Source: Microlunatus speluncae (GTDB taxonomy: Bacteria; Actinomycetota; Actinomycetes; Propionibacteriales; Propionibacteriaceae). From it: a stretch of DNA of 64,000 bases. Of the stretch, positions 7,905-15,343 are shown one piece after another. Numbering within the stretch: the stretch's first letter is position 1; each line of letters opens with the position of its first letter. The DNA lies in assembly GCF_009299835.1 (NCBI RefSeq), contig NZ_VKCZ01000020.1, forward strand, positions 124,001 to 188,000. The letters run 5' to 3'. The notes under the pieces are model-generated. The model had not been told where the DNA came from and did not search any database. It saw only the letters and a program-made list of their open reading frames with translations. The position numbers and the translations under genes were made by a program.

Positions 7905-8876
7905 GTGACGACCGAGAGCGCGGGCTCGGCGGCGGCGACCAGGACGAACTGGCTGGTTGGTCGCAGTGAACCGATCCGTCCGGCCGCGGTGCCCGCCGGA
8001 GTCGAGTACCACCGGGTCCTGGCCGGCGAGAAGCGACGGGTCGGCCGGGGCATCCTGGCCATCCTGTTGCTGCTGGTCGGCTTCCTCGGCTTCCCGCAAC
8101 TCATCGGGCGGCCCCTCGGACTGATCGATCTTGCCCAGGGTCGGACACCGCCGATCTTCGGCGGCACCGACTACACCCAGCTGGCCCACGCCGGCTCGAT
8201 GGTCGCCCTGGGTCTCCTGATCCCCTGGAGCATGATCATCCAGCGGGTGCTCTACGGTGTCCCGGCCGCCTCGTTGCACTCGGTGATCTCACGGTTCCGG
8301 TTCGAGTTGTTCGGTAAGGCGCTCGTCGTCCTCGGTCCCGTCTGGTTGATCGCCAACGCGTTCGGATTGCTGGCCCCGGCCGCCGAGGTGCCCTGGTCGC
8401 AGCTCGATCTGGTCGGGATCTTCCTGGGCACGCTCCTGCTCACCCCGTTGCAGACGACGGGGGAGGAGTACGGGGTGCGCGGGCTGATGTTTCGGGTGAT
8501 CGGCGGCTGGGCCCGCAGTGCCCGAGCCGGCCTGGTCGCCGGCGTGCTCGTGTCCAGCGCACTGTTCACCGCGGCGCACGGCGCTACCGACCCATATCTG
8601 ATCAGCTGGTATTTCGTGCTCTGGACCTGTCTGGCGCTGATCACCTGGCGCACCGGTGGGTTGGAGATCGCGGTGGTGATCCATGCGGTCCTCAACACCG
8701 CCAGTCTGTTGGCGGCGCCGTTGCTGCGGATCGACCTCGGAGCCGCGCTGCTCGACCGTTCCGCCGGGGCCGGCTCGCCGATCCAACTGATCCCGACGCT
8801 GGTCGTGATCATCTTCACCGCCATCGTCTGGTGGGCCACTCGGCGCACCGGGCCGGCGCTCACGCCCACGGGTTAG
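7905..8876 (+). CDS. CPBP-family intramembrane metalloprotease (CAAX protease-like)
   Basis: A 323-aa polytopic membrane protein with a GTG start behind GAGGGG. The protease signature is complete: GEEYGVRGLMF (EExxxR type), ALFTAAHG (FxxxH type) and VVIHAVLNT (final His). About seven hydrophobic segments are visible. Members cleave prenylated-like or bacteriocin substrates or process peptides in the membrane; the substrate here is unknown. Two tandem palindromes in the promoter imply tight repression by an unlinked TetR-like protein. A hairpin at 8912-8940 follows the gene. Confidence 0.9.
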   Translation: MTTESAGSAAATRTNWLVGRSEPIRPAAVPAGVEYHRVLAGEKRRVGRGILAILLLLVGFLGFPQLIGRPLGLIDLAQGRTPPIFGGTDYTQLAHAGSMVALGLLIPWSMIIQRVLYGVPAASLHSVISRFRFELFGKALVVLGPVWLIANAFGLLAPAAEVPWSQLDLVGIFLGTLLLTPLQTTGEEYGVRGLMFRVIGGWARSARAGLVAGVLVSSALFTAAHGATDPYLISWYFVLWTCLALITWRTGGLEIAVVIHAVLNTASLLAAPLLRIDLGAALLDRSAGAGSPIQLIPTLVVIIFTAIVWWATRRTGPALTPTG

Positions 8877-8911
8877 ATCGCCGCCGTGTTGATCAACACG
8901 TGCAGGAAGAT

Positions 8912-8940
8912 CCGGAAACCGTTCGGTGGAACGGTTCCGG
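8912..8940. terminator. Hairpin downstream of the CPBP gene
   Basis: CCGGAAACCGTTC (8912-8924) pairs with GAACGGTTCCGG (8929-8940) with one bulged A and the loop GGTG. It lies between convergent genes, 35 bp after the CPBP stop. No T-tract follows, so termination activity is an inference. Confidence 0.5.
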
Positions 8941-8975
8941 CGGATCCTGGTCGGGGGTCGCCGGTCACGGCAGGA

Positions 8976-9587
8976 TCAGTGGTCGGCGGCGGCGTATGCG
9001 GCCTCGGCCTTGGCCCACTCCGGCGCGCGGAGCTTGGCCAGCCGCATTTCCTCCGCCTCGTCGAAGACGTACCACTCCAGGCTCGGCCGGTCCGGCAGGG
9101 CTCCACGCAGATGCTCGCCGAGGAAGTGCAGCGGACCCTCCCAGCCGATCGCCGGGCTGAACTTGTCGCCGCTGAGGTCGGTATGGAAGACGTCGGCGAC
9201 GGAGGCGTGCTCGAGCTCCAGCCAGGTCGCAGCCGGGCCGTCGGCGGTCAGCCGCAGCTCGACCTGATCGGCCTCGCCGCGGTCCGGCGGCAGCCACTCG
9301 ACTCGCACCAGGTTCGGCGCGTCGCAGGCGAGGATCCTGCCGCTGGCCTGCCCCTGGAATGCGTAGCTGCCGTCCTCGGTGTCGATGGTGACCGGCAGGA
9401 AGAACCGGTCGATCCGGTCCGCGGTCGTGATCGCGGACCAGACCTCGGCGATCGGCGCCTGGTAGCGGCGCCGCAGCGTCGCGGCGCGGGCCGGACCCTG
9501 CGCGATCTCGCGGTCGCCCATCGTCCGCTCGATGGCCTGCAGGGTCGTGTCCTGGCTGGCGATCTCGGTCAAGGTCAGCTCCTTCAT
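8976..9587 (-). CDS. SRPBCC (AHSA1-like) domain protein
   Basis: 203 aa. The central AHSA1/START-like domain is shown by RRRYQAPIAEVWSAITTADR, then FFLPVTIDTEDGSY and the C-terminal helix around GWEGPLHFLGEHLRG. These domains bind hydrophobic ligands or act as Hsp90-activator-like folds; bacterial members paired with ArsR regulators are of unknown specific function. The gene is divergent from an ArsR regulator (9644) with a small palindrome between them, and a second SRPBCC gene follows that regulator. The first 30 residues have no clear match, so a start at the internal MGDREIAQG is possible. Confidence 0.85.
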   Translation of the reverse strand: MKELTLTEIASQDTTLQAIERTMGDREIAQGPARAATLRRRYQAPIAEVWSAITTADRIDRFFLPVTIDTEDGSYAFQGQASGRILACDAPNLVRVEWLPPDRGEADQVELRLTADGPAATWLELEHASVADVFHTDLSGDKFSPAIGWEGPLHFLGEHLRGALPDRPSLEWYVFDEAEEMRLAKLRAPEWAKAEAAYAAADH

Positions 9588-9622
9588 CAGCCCGAGTGGG
9601 GGATTGGGCCCCCATGCTAGAA

Positions 9623-9632
9623 GTCATATGAC
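9623..9632. promoter_or_regulatory. Small palindrome between divergent SRPBCC and ArsR genes
   Basis: GTCATATGAC is a perfect 10-bp palindrome in the 56-bp divergent intergenic space, a plausible binding site for the ArsR-type product of 9644. Confidence 0.5.
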
Positions 9633-9643
9633 CATCTGGCAAT

Positions 9644-9955
9644 ATGAGGTACGTGAGCGCCTACGCCGCCCTGGCCGAACCACACCGCCGGCAGATCCTC
9701 GACCTGCTGCGCGGCGGCGAGCGATCAGCGGGCGACCTGGTCGACCACCTCGACCTCAGCCAGCCCGGCGTGTCCAAGCACCTCAAGGTGCTGCGCGAAG
9801 CCGGGCTGGTCGCCGTCCGCGCGGAGGGCAAGCGCCGGCTGTACGCGCTCCGCCCCGAGCCGCTGGCCGAGGTCGACCAATGGCTGGAGCCGTATCGTGC
9901 CTACTGGGCCGGCCGCCTCGACGCGCTGGAGCAACACCTGAAGGAGAACCCATGA
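9644..9955 (+). CDS. ArsR-family winged-helix regulator
   Basis: 103 aa consisting of a single winged helix-turn-helix: AEPHRRQILDLLRGGERSAGDL, then LSQPGVSKHLKVLREAGLV and a wing ending RRLYAL. There is no Cys cluster for metal binding, so it belongs to the metal-independent ArsR group usually paired with SRPBCC genes. It overlaps the next gene by 4 bp (ATGA) and is divergent from another SRPBCC gene. It probably represses both, with the ligand bound by or produced through the SRPBCC proteins; that is inference. Confidence 0.92.
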   Translation: MRYVSAYAALAEPHRRQILDLLRGGERSAGDLVDHLDLSQPGVSKHLKVLREAGLVAVRAEGKRRLYALRPEPLAEVDQWLEPYRAYWAGRLDALEQHLKENP

Positions 9956-10545
9956 CCGACGGCACCCTGGGCACGATCGACGGGCGATCGGCCCTGGTGT
10001 TCGAGCGCCTGTTGGCGCATCCGATCGAACGGGTCTGGCGGGCCGTCAGCGATCCGACCGAGCTCGGGCACTGGTTTCCCGCCACGGTCGACTGGTTGCC
10101 CGAGGCCGGCGAGGTCCTGCAGGCCCTTGGCATGACCGGCGAGGTGACCGAGGTCGAGCCGCCCCGGCTGCTGGCCTGGGTCTTCGCCGGCGACTCGTAC
10201 CGCTTCGAGCTGACCGCCGAGGATGACGGCTGCCGGCTGGTCTTCACCCACGTCTTCGACAACCGGGACCTGGCGGCGCAGATCGCGACCGGCTGGGCCA
10301 GCTACCTGTCTCGGCTCGAGCCGCTGCTCGCCGGCCACCCCGTCTCCGAGGATCTGGCGCACGAGTCGTGGGCCGAGCTGCACGAGCGCTATGCGGAACG
10401 GTTCGGCGTCGATCCGCCCCGGGCCGCCGGTTCGCCGCCGCCCTGCGGTCAGAGGAGAACAGAGCTGACGGAACCGTTCCGGAGGTGCCTTAGGTACCTT
10501 AGGCGCCTCCCGGCGGTCCCTCAGTGGCGAAGATCGGGCAGTTGA
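9952..10545 (+). CDS. SRPBCC (AHSA1-like) protein with an unusual C-terminal tail
   Basis: 197 aa, coupled to the ArsR gene by ATGA with GGAGAA upstream. The AHSA1 fold covers residues 1-150 (RLLAHPIERVWRAVSDPTE, then GHWFPATVDW). The domain should end near ERFGVDP; the remaining ~40 residues (from CGQRRTELTEP) are Arg-rich and encoded by DNA that is the conserved promoter region of the next gene, with the stop codon inside the TTGACT -35 hexamer. The tail therefore looks like read-through into a promoter module after loss of the original stop, rather than a functional extension. Confidence 0.85.
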   Translation: MTDGTLGTIDGRSALVFERLLAHPIERVWRAVSDPTELGHWFPATVDWLPEAGEVLQALGMTGEVTEVEPPRLLAWVFAGDSYRFELTAEDDGCRLVFTHVFDNRDLAAQIATGWASYLSRLEPLLAGHPVSEDLAHESWAELHERYAERFGVDPPRAAGSPPPCGQRRTELTEPFRRCLRYLRRLPAVPQWRRSGS

Positions 10546-10604
10546 CTCATGTGCCGACCGGGGTCTTAGGACGAATCTGGACACATCGAGAAAGAAACGA
10601 TGTG
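10482..10604 (+). promoter_or_regulatory. Promoter and leader module of small-protein gene, copy 2
   Basis: A near-palindrome spans 10482-10509 and contains CCTTAGGTACCT (10488-10499). It is followed by a -35 TTGACT (10542-10547), a 19-bp spacer, a -10 TAGGAC (10567-10572) and a leader hairpin: CACATCG (10582-10588) with CGATGTG (10598-10604), loop AGAAAGAAA. All spacings match copy 1 at 7346-7467 without an insertion or deletion. The ribosome site GGAAGG follows the hairpin immediately. Confidence 0.65.
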
Positions 10605-10616
10605 GAAGGCACTCCG

Positions 10617-10895
10617 ATGAGCCTCATCAACGACTACTTCATCAACTACGAGGTCCGGCAGCACCATGCCGAACTGATCGCCGAGGCGCAGAACAACCGG
10701 CTGGCTCGGCTGGCTCGTCAGGCCCAGAAGGCCCGGATCAAGCTGCAGCGGCGCCTGCTCGGCTCGCAGCAGCCGGCTCCGCTGGACCCGCACGCGCCGG
10801 TGGACGCGCCGGCCGAAACCCTGACGGACGCGGACTCGGCTTCGGCTTCGACCGTCCGCGTGCCGGTCGGGGCGGGCCGGATCAACAGCCTCTGA
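10617..10895 (+). CDS. Small unrecognised protein, paralogue of the gene at 7475
   Basis: 92 aa beginning MSLINDYFINYEVRQHHAEL, alignable over the first ~45 residues with the product at 7475. A helical N-terminus and a basic middle (KARIKLQRRL) are followed by an acidic Ala/Ser/Asp-rich tail ending VPVGAGR. No known domain is recognised. It is preceded by the same promoter and hairpin leader as its paralogue, so the two are likely co-regulated. Possible roles such as a stress-induced or nucleic-acid-associated small protein cannot be told apart from sequence. Confidence 0.75.
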   Translation: MSLINDYFINYEVRQHHAELIAEAQNNRLARLARQAQKARIKLQRRLLGSQQPAPLDPHAPVDAPAETLTDADSASASTVRVPVGAGRINSL

Positions 10896-10930
10896 GCCGA
10901 GCGGGTGCGTCATGGTGACACGATGGACGG

Positions 10931-13819
10931 GTGACCACGGCCCGCGGCTCGAGATTCGGCCATAGCATGCCGAAGCTGATGGTCGGGCGGGCTCCGCAAC
11001 TGGCGGAGCTGCACCGCACGCTGGACATCGCCGCCGCCGGCAACAGTCGGCTGGTGCTGATCGGCGGTGACGCGGGCGGCGGCAAGACCACCCTGGTGCA
11101 GGCCTTCGGGCGGGAGGCGATCGACCGGCCGGCAACGGTCGAGCTCGGCGAATGTCTCCCGCTCGAAGGCCTGGCCTATGCCCCGGTCAGCCGGCTGCTG
11201 CGCGGCCTGATCGATACCTACAGCGCCGGCCGGGTGCTCGACTGGGCCGGGGCGGCGCGGGTCGGCCTGTCGGCCGTGCTGCCCGACCTGGTGCCGGCGC
11301 CGGAGGCCACCGACACGATGCGGCTGCAGCTGTACGAAGCGGTGACCCAGGTGATCGAGCGGGCCAGTCGGGACCGGCCGCTGATCCTGATCATCGAGGA
11401 CCTGCACTGGGCCGACCAGCCGACCCGGCAGCTGCTCAACTTCGTCGCCCGGGCGCTGACCGATTCGCCGGTGATGATCATCATGACCTACCGCAGCGAC
11501 GAGCTGACCCGGCGCCATCCGGTCCGGCCGTTCCTGGCCGAGCTGGCCCGGCTGCCACAGCTGCGCCGGATCGACCTGCCCCGGCTGAACCGGCCCGAGA
11601 CCGTCGAGCTGCTGACCGATCTGATCGGCCGCGAACCCTCCTCGTCCATGATCGACGTGATCACCGCGCGCAGCGAGGGCGTGCCCTACTTCATCGAGGA
11701 GCTGGCCCGGGCCGCGGTCGACTGCCGCGACTGCCTGCCGGACAATCTGCGGGACGCCCTCAGCGTCCGGATCCAGGGCCTGTCGGAGGAAACGCAGTCA
11801 CTGCTGCGGGTGCTGGCGGTCGCCGGCCAGCGAGTTGATCACGACATCCTGGAGGCCGTCGCCGGCCAGGAGACCGGTGCGGCCGACCTTGATCATCGAC
11901 TGCGCGAGGCGATCGACGCCCAGGTGCTGCGGGTCGACGCCACCGGCTACGTGTTCGGGCACGCGCTGTTGCAGGAGACGGTGAACGAGGACATCCTGCC
12001 CGGCCAGCGGGCCCGGCTGCACGGCCGCTACGCGACGGTGATCGAGGAGTTGCCGCGGCTGTCGGAGCTGGTCCGGGCGCGGGAGCTGGCCCGGCACTGG
12101 TTCGAGGCGCACGAACAACACCAGGCCTTCCGCTGGGCGTACCGGGCGGCGCGCAGTGACGACGTCGCCGCGCACGACTCGCTGCTGATGTACGAGCGGG
12201 TGCTCGAGTTGTGGGATCGGGTGCCGGACCCGGCGGGCTTCGCCGGCCCGCGGGCCGAGGTGCTGCAGCGGGCGGCCGAGGCGGCCCGGGCCGCGATCGA
12301 CCCCGAACGGGCCCTCGCGTTGATCAAGGAATCGGTGGCCGAGACCGCTCCCGATGATCATGAAAGGCTGGCCGAGCGGCTGATCTACCGGAGTCGGCAG
12401 CTGACCACCCTGATGCGGTCCGGGGCGGTGATCGACGCCGAGCGGGCCCTGGCCCTGTTGCCGGCCGACCCGCCGACCGAGGTGCGCGCCGAGGTGCTGG
12501 AGCGGCTGTCGGTCTGCCTGATGTTGGAGCAGGGCCGGGCCGCGGAGGCGCTGCGGCGATCGCGGGAACTGATCGAGACCGGGATCGCGCTCGGTTCGCG
12601 CCGGCTGGAGGCCTCGGGCCGGAACTGGGCCGGGTCGGTGATGGTGGCCCTGGGCGACGAGGAGGCGGGGCTGGCCGAGCTGCGCCGGGCCGAGCCGTTG
12701 TCCCAGGGCGACGCGGATTCCATGATCAGATACTTCGTCAACCTGTCCGACGCCCAATACTGGGCCGGCCGCTTCACCGCCGCCGTGGCGACCGCCCGGG
12801 CGGGACTGGAGGCGGCCGAGCCGCTCGGCCTGGACCGGACCATGGGCGTGATGCTGGCCGGCAACGCGGCGGTGGCCCTGCTCGCGCTCGGCGACTGGCC
12901 GGAAGCGCAGCGGCTGATCGATCAGGCGCTCCGGCTGGATCCGCCGGCCAAGCACGGCGCCCACCTCCGGCTGCTCCGCGGCTGGGTGTCGCTGTGGACC
13001 GGTGACCTCGACGGCGCCGAACAGATCCTGATCGAATACCGCTCGCTGATCATCAACGACGTCCCGTCGCCGCAGTACGCGATCATGGCGATCGGGCTGG
13101 AGATCTGGCTCGGCCTGTGGCGCGACGATCCGGAACGGGCCTGGGGCGGAGCGCAGTTCCTGTTCCAGAACTGGGATCGGCTGCATGCCAGCATGGTGTT
13201 CGAGCCGCTCGCGGCCGCGGCCCGTGCCGCCCGGCTGCTGGACGGCGGCGAAGGGGAGCGGACCGCCGCGATCCGCCGGCACCTGGCCCACTCGGTCCGG
13301 ACCACACTGGGCCGGCACTGGACGCCGACCATCGAGGCCGAGCTGGCCGGCACCACCGAGGCCTGGCGGACGGCCTGGCAGGACACGGAATCCTGCGGTG
13401 GCCAGGCGACGATCCGGCCCTACGCCGGGCTCCGGTTCGCCGAACGGCTGATCGCCGACCATGATCATGATCATGAGGTGGCCGGGGTGATCACGACGGC
13501 GCTGGCCGCGGCCGACCACCTGGGTGCCACCCGGCTCTCCGTACCGCTGCGGGACTTGGCCGGCCGGGCCGGGGTCGCGCTCGAAGCCCCGGAACCGGTC
13601 GCCGCGGCGCCCGATCCGGCCGGCCCGCTGAGCAGCCTCACCCCCCGCGAACGCGAGGTGCTGACCCTGGTCGCCCAGGGCCGGACCAACGGCGAAATCG
13701 CCCGCGAACTGGTGATCAGCACCAAGACCGCGAGCGTGCACGTCTCCAACATCCTGACCAAGTTCGGCGTCACGAACCGCGGCGAGGCCGCCGCCCTGGC
13801 CCACCACCACACCCGCTGA
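10931..13819 (+). CDS. LAL-type LuxR transcriptional regulator with AAA ATPase domain
   Basis: 962 aa. An N-terminal AAA/STAND-type ATPase has Walker A GGDAGGGKTT (about residues 45-54) and Walker B LILIIEDLHWAD (about 150-161). A long alpha-helical TPR-like region of ~550 residues follows, then a C-terminal LuxR helix-turn-helix (SLTPREREVLTLVAQGRTNGE, then TASVHVSNILTKF). Such LAL proteins are ATP-dependent activators responding to sugars or secondary metabolites. The GTG at 10931 is chosen; an ATG at 10967 (MPKLMVGR) would still retain the whole ATPase. No target operon is obvious beside it. Confidence 0.93.
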   Translation: MTTARGSRFGHSMPKLMVGRAPQLAELHRTLDIAAAGNSRLVLIGGDAGGGKTTLVQAFGREAIDRPATVELGECLPLEGLAYAPVSRLLRGLIDTYSAGRVLDWAGAARVGLSAVLPDLVPAPEATDTMRLQLYEAVTQVIERASRDRPLILIIEDLHWADQPTRQLLNFVARALTDSPVMIIMTYRSDELTRRHPVRPFLAELARLPQLRRIDLPRLNRPETVELLTDLIGREPSSSMIDVITARSEGVPYFIEELARAAVDCRDCLPDNLRDALSVRIQGLSEETQSLLRVLAVAGQRVDHDILEAVAGQETGAADLDHRLREAIDAQVLRVDATGYVFGHALLQETVNEDILPGQRARLHGRYATVIEELPRLSELVRARELARHWFEAHEQHQAFRWAYRAARSDDVAAHDSLLMYERVLELWDRVPDPAGFAGPRAEVLQRAAEAARAAIDPERALALIKESVAETAPDDHERLAERLIYRSRQLTTLMRSGAVIDAERALALLPADPPTEVRAEVLERLSVCLMLEQGRAAEALRRSRELIETGIALGSRRLEASGRNWAGSVMVALGDEEAGLAELRRAEPLSQGDADSMIRYFVNLSDAQYWAGRFTAAVATARAGLEAAEPLGLDRTMGVMLAGNAAVALLALGDWPEAQRLIDQALRLDPPAKHGAHLRLLRGWVSLWTGDLDGAEQILIEYRSLIINDVPSPQYAIMAIGLEIWLGLWRDDPERAWGGAQFLFQNWDRLHASMVFEPLAAAARAARLLDGGEGERTAAIRRHLAHSVRTTLGRHWTPTIEAELAGTTEAWRTAWQDTESCGGQATIRPYAGLRFAERLIADHDHDHEVAGVITTALAAADHLGATRLSVPLRDLAGRAGVALEAPEPVAAAPDPAGPLSSLTPREREVLTLVAQGRTNGEIARELVISTKTASVHVSNILTKFGVTNRGEAAALAHHHTR

Positions 13820-13821
13820 CC

Positions 13822-13890
13822 CGCCACTTGTGCACCGGTGGAGCCTGTCCTGAGCCTGTCGAAGGGCGGCGTGTCGGTGCACAAGTGACG
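13822..13890. repeat. Palindromic CACTTGTGCAC repeat, forward copy
   Basis: CACTTGTGCACCG (13825-13837) pairs with CGGTGCACAAGTG (13875-13887). The loop carries GGAGCCTGTC and a half arm of the TTCGACAAGCTCAGG family. A second copy in inverted orientation lies at 15273-15333, so the globin and nucleotidyltransferase genes are bracketed by the pair. Confidence 0.8.
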
Positions 13891-13927
13891 TCTCGACGCC
13901 GCTTCGGCGATGTGTGATCCTGCGGGG

Positions 13928-14374
13928 ATGAGTACGGTCTACGAGGCGATGGGCGGCCATGACGGAGTGGTCCGACTAGCTCATGCCTGGCATCAGCGGG
14001 TGCTGGCCGACGAGGTGGTGGAGCACGCCTTCAGCCACGGGTTCCGGCCCGACCACACCGAACGGCTCGCGGCCTACTGGGCCGAGGCGCTCGGCGGCCC
14101 GGCGACCTACAGCGAGCAGTACGGCGACGAGTCGACCGTGGCCCGGATCCACAGCGGCAACGGGCCGCACGACGAGATGGACCGCCGGGCGATCGCCTGC
14201 TTCGACGAGGCGCTGGGCGATGCCGGGATCACGGACGAACGACTGCGCCGGGTGCTGCACGACTACTTCGCCTGGGCCACGAACACGTCGATGGCCCGGT
14301 TTCACGGGTCGAAGGCGGACGTGCCGGACGGACTGACCATCCCGCGCTGGTCCTGGGACGGCCCGCTGCCCTGA
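13928..14374 (+). CDS. Truncated haemoglobin (group II, GlbO-like)
   Basis: 148 aa starting MSTVYEAMGGHDGVVRLAHAW, the typical start of a 2/2 globin. The YSEQYGDESTVARIHSGNGPH segment supplies the E-helix to F-loop region, and DYFAWATNTSMARF is the H-helix with the Trp conserved in group II. These haem proteins bind O2 or NO and are linked to NO detoxification or redox chemistry. I start at the ATG at 13928 rather than an in-frame ATG at 13910 because family members begin there. Its stop abuts the stop of the convergent nucleotidyltransferase gene. Confidence 0.88.
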   Translation: MSTVYEAMGGHDGVVRLAHAWHQRVLADEVVEHAFSHGFRPDHTERLAAYWAEALGGPATYSEQYGDESTVARIHSGNGPHDEMDRRAIACFDEALGDAGITDERLRRVLHDYFAWATNTSMARFHGSKADVPDGLTIPRWSWDGPLP

Positions 14375-15160
14375 TCAGGGTCGGCGGCCGACGCCGTCCT
14401 CGACCATCCAGGTCAGCAGGTCGTAGGTGTCCTGCCCTCGTCGCCCGGGGTCGTCGTACCCGCTCGGGGTGTCGGGCCGCTCGCGGATCCGTAACGCTTC
14501 CCGAGCGATCTCGGCCCAGCGTTGATCGAGCTCCAGCAGGTAACGGCCGGCTCCGCTCTTCGAGGTCATGACCCGACGGGTGAGCAGGTGATGCAGTCGG
14601 GCCACGCCGAGCGCGATCCAGGAGACCGCGCTCTCGTTGCGCCCGAGCCGGTCGAAGCCGGCGTCCTCGACCTGGGCGATGGCCCCGCGCCAGTAGCTGT
14701 CCAGATTGCCGCGGGTGTACGCGAGCAGCGCCGGCCGGTCCGTGTGCACCGGCGGGAGCTCTCCGCGGATCGTCACTGCGCGCTCGGCCAACTCGTGCCA
14801 GGTGACCAGGCTGAGACCGGCCCCGCCGGCCGGATCGAAGGTGCCCTGGAAGAAGGCCGGCCGGTGGTCGATCAGGGCCGGTGAGCCGGCCAGATCCGCG
14901 GCGGTGCCGTGCAGCCCATCGAAGACGCGGTCCGGGTGCCGGGCCCGGGTGCTCTCATGCGCCGCCCGCAGCAGGTCGAGGTCGGCACCGGTCGGCAGCC
15001 GGTCCCAGACCGCCAGGAAGTCGATGTCGCTGCCCGGGAAGAATTCACCCCAGCAGAGTGAGCCGTGCAGGAACAGCCCGCCCAGTCGCCCGGGAAGCCG
15101 CCGGTCGACCTCGGTCAGGAAACACCGGGTCACGGCATCGACGGGAGCTGGCAGCGGCAC
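14375..15160 (-). CDS. Nucleotidyltransferase, aminoglycoside adenylyltransferase-like
   Basis: 261 aa. The polymerase-beta-like nucleotidyltransferase motif is present as GSLCWGEFFPGSDIDFLAV (GS-x-D-x-D, metal-binding Asp pair) near residue 35, followed by an all-helical C-terminal domain of the kind seen in ANT(3'')-like enzymes and uncharacterised DUF4111-type relatives. It could adenylylate a small molecule. Resistance cannot be claimed: most chromosomal members of this group have no known substrate. It is convergent with the globin gene with no space between stops, and both lie between inverted copies of a repeat. Confidence 0.8.
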   Translation of the reverse strand: MPLPAPVDAVTRCFLTEVDRRLPGRLGGLFLHGSLCWGEFFPGSDIDFLAVWDRLPTGADLDLLRAAHESTRARHPDRVFDGLHGTAADLAGSPALIDHRPAFFQGTFDPAGGAGLSLVTWHELAERAVTIRGELPPVHTDRPALLAYTRGNLDSYWRGAIAQVEDAGFDRLGRNESAVSWIALGVARLHHLLTRRVMTSKSGAGRYLLELDQRWAEIAREALRIRERPDTPSGYDDPGRRGQDTYDLLTWMVEDGVGRRP

Positions 15161-15272
15161 CCGCCGAGCCTAGTGTCGTCCGGCTCCGGCCGGCCACGGA
15201 GTCACGGGTCCCGGCCTCCGTGCCGGGAGGCCGGGATCCGTCCACTCAACAAGCCCGCCGGCTTTCACCGAG

Positions 15273-15333
15273 CCGTCACTTGTGCACGGACACGCCGCCC
15301 TTCGACAGGCTCCACCGGCGCATAAGTGACGGG
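15273..15333. repeat. Palindromic CACTTGTGCAC repeat, inverted copy
   Basis: On the minus strand this reads like the copy at 13822-13890 but lacks an 11-bp internal duplication. The arms are GTCACTTGTGC (15276-15286) and GCATAAGTGAC (15320-15330). The loop contains GCCCTTCGACAGGCTCCACC. Confidence 0.78.
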
Positions 15334-15343
15334 TCGGCGGGGG

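Noticed and set aside
13462..13480. Tandem CATGAT repeat in the LAL regulator gene as a slippage-prone microsatellite
   Set aside because: Only about three units, in frame (His-Asp), and better explained as part of the general TGATCA over-representation.
14375..15160. Named aminoglycoside resistance gene
   Set aside because: Only the general nucleotidyltransferase motif is visible. Chromosomal relatives are mostly of unknown substrate, so no resistance gene name is given.
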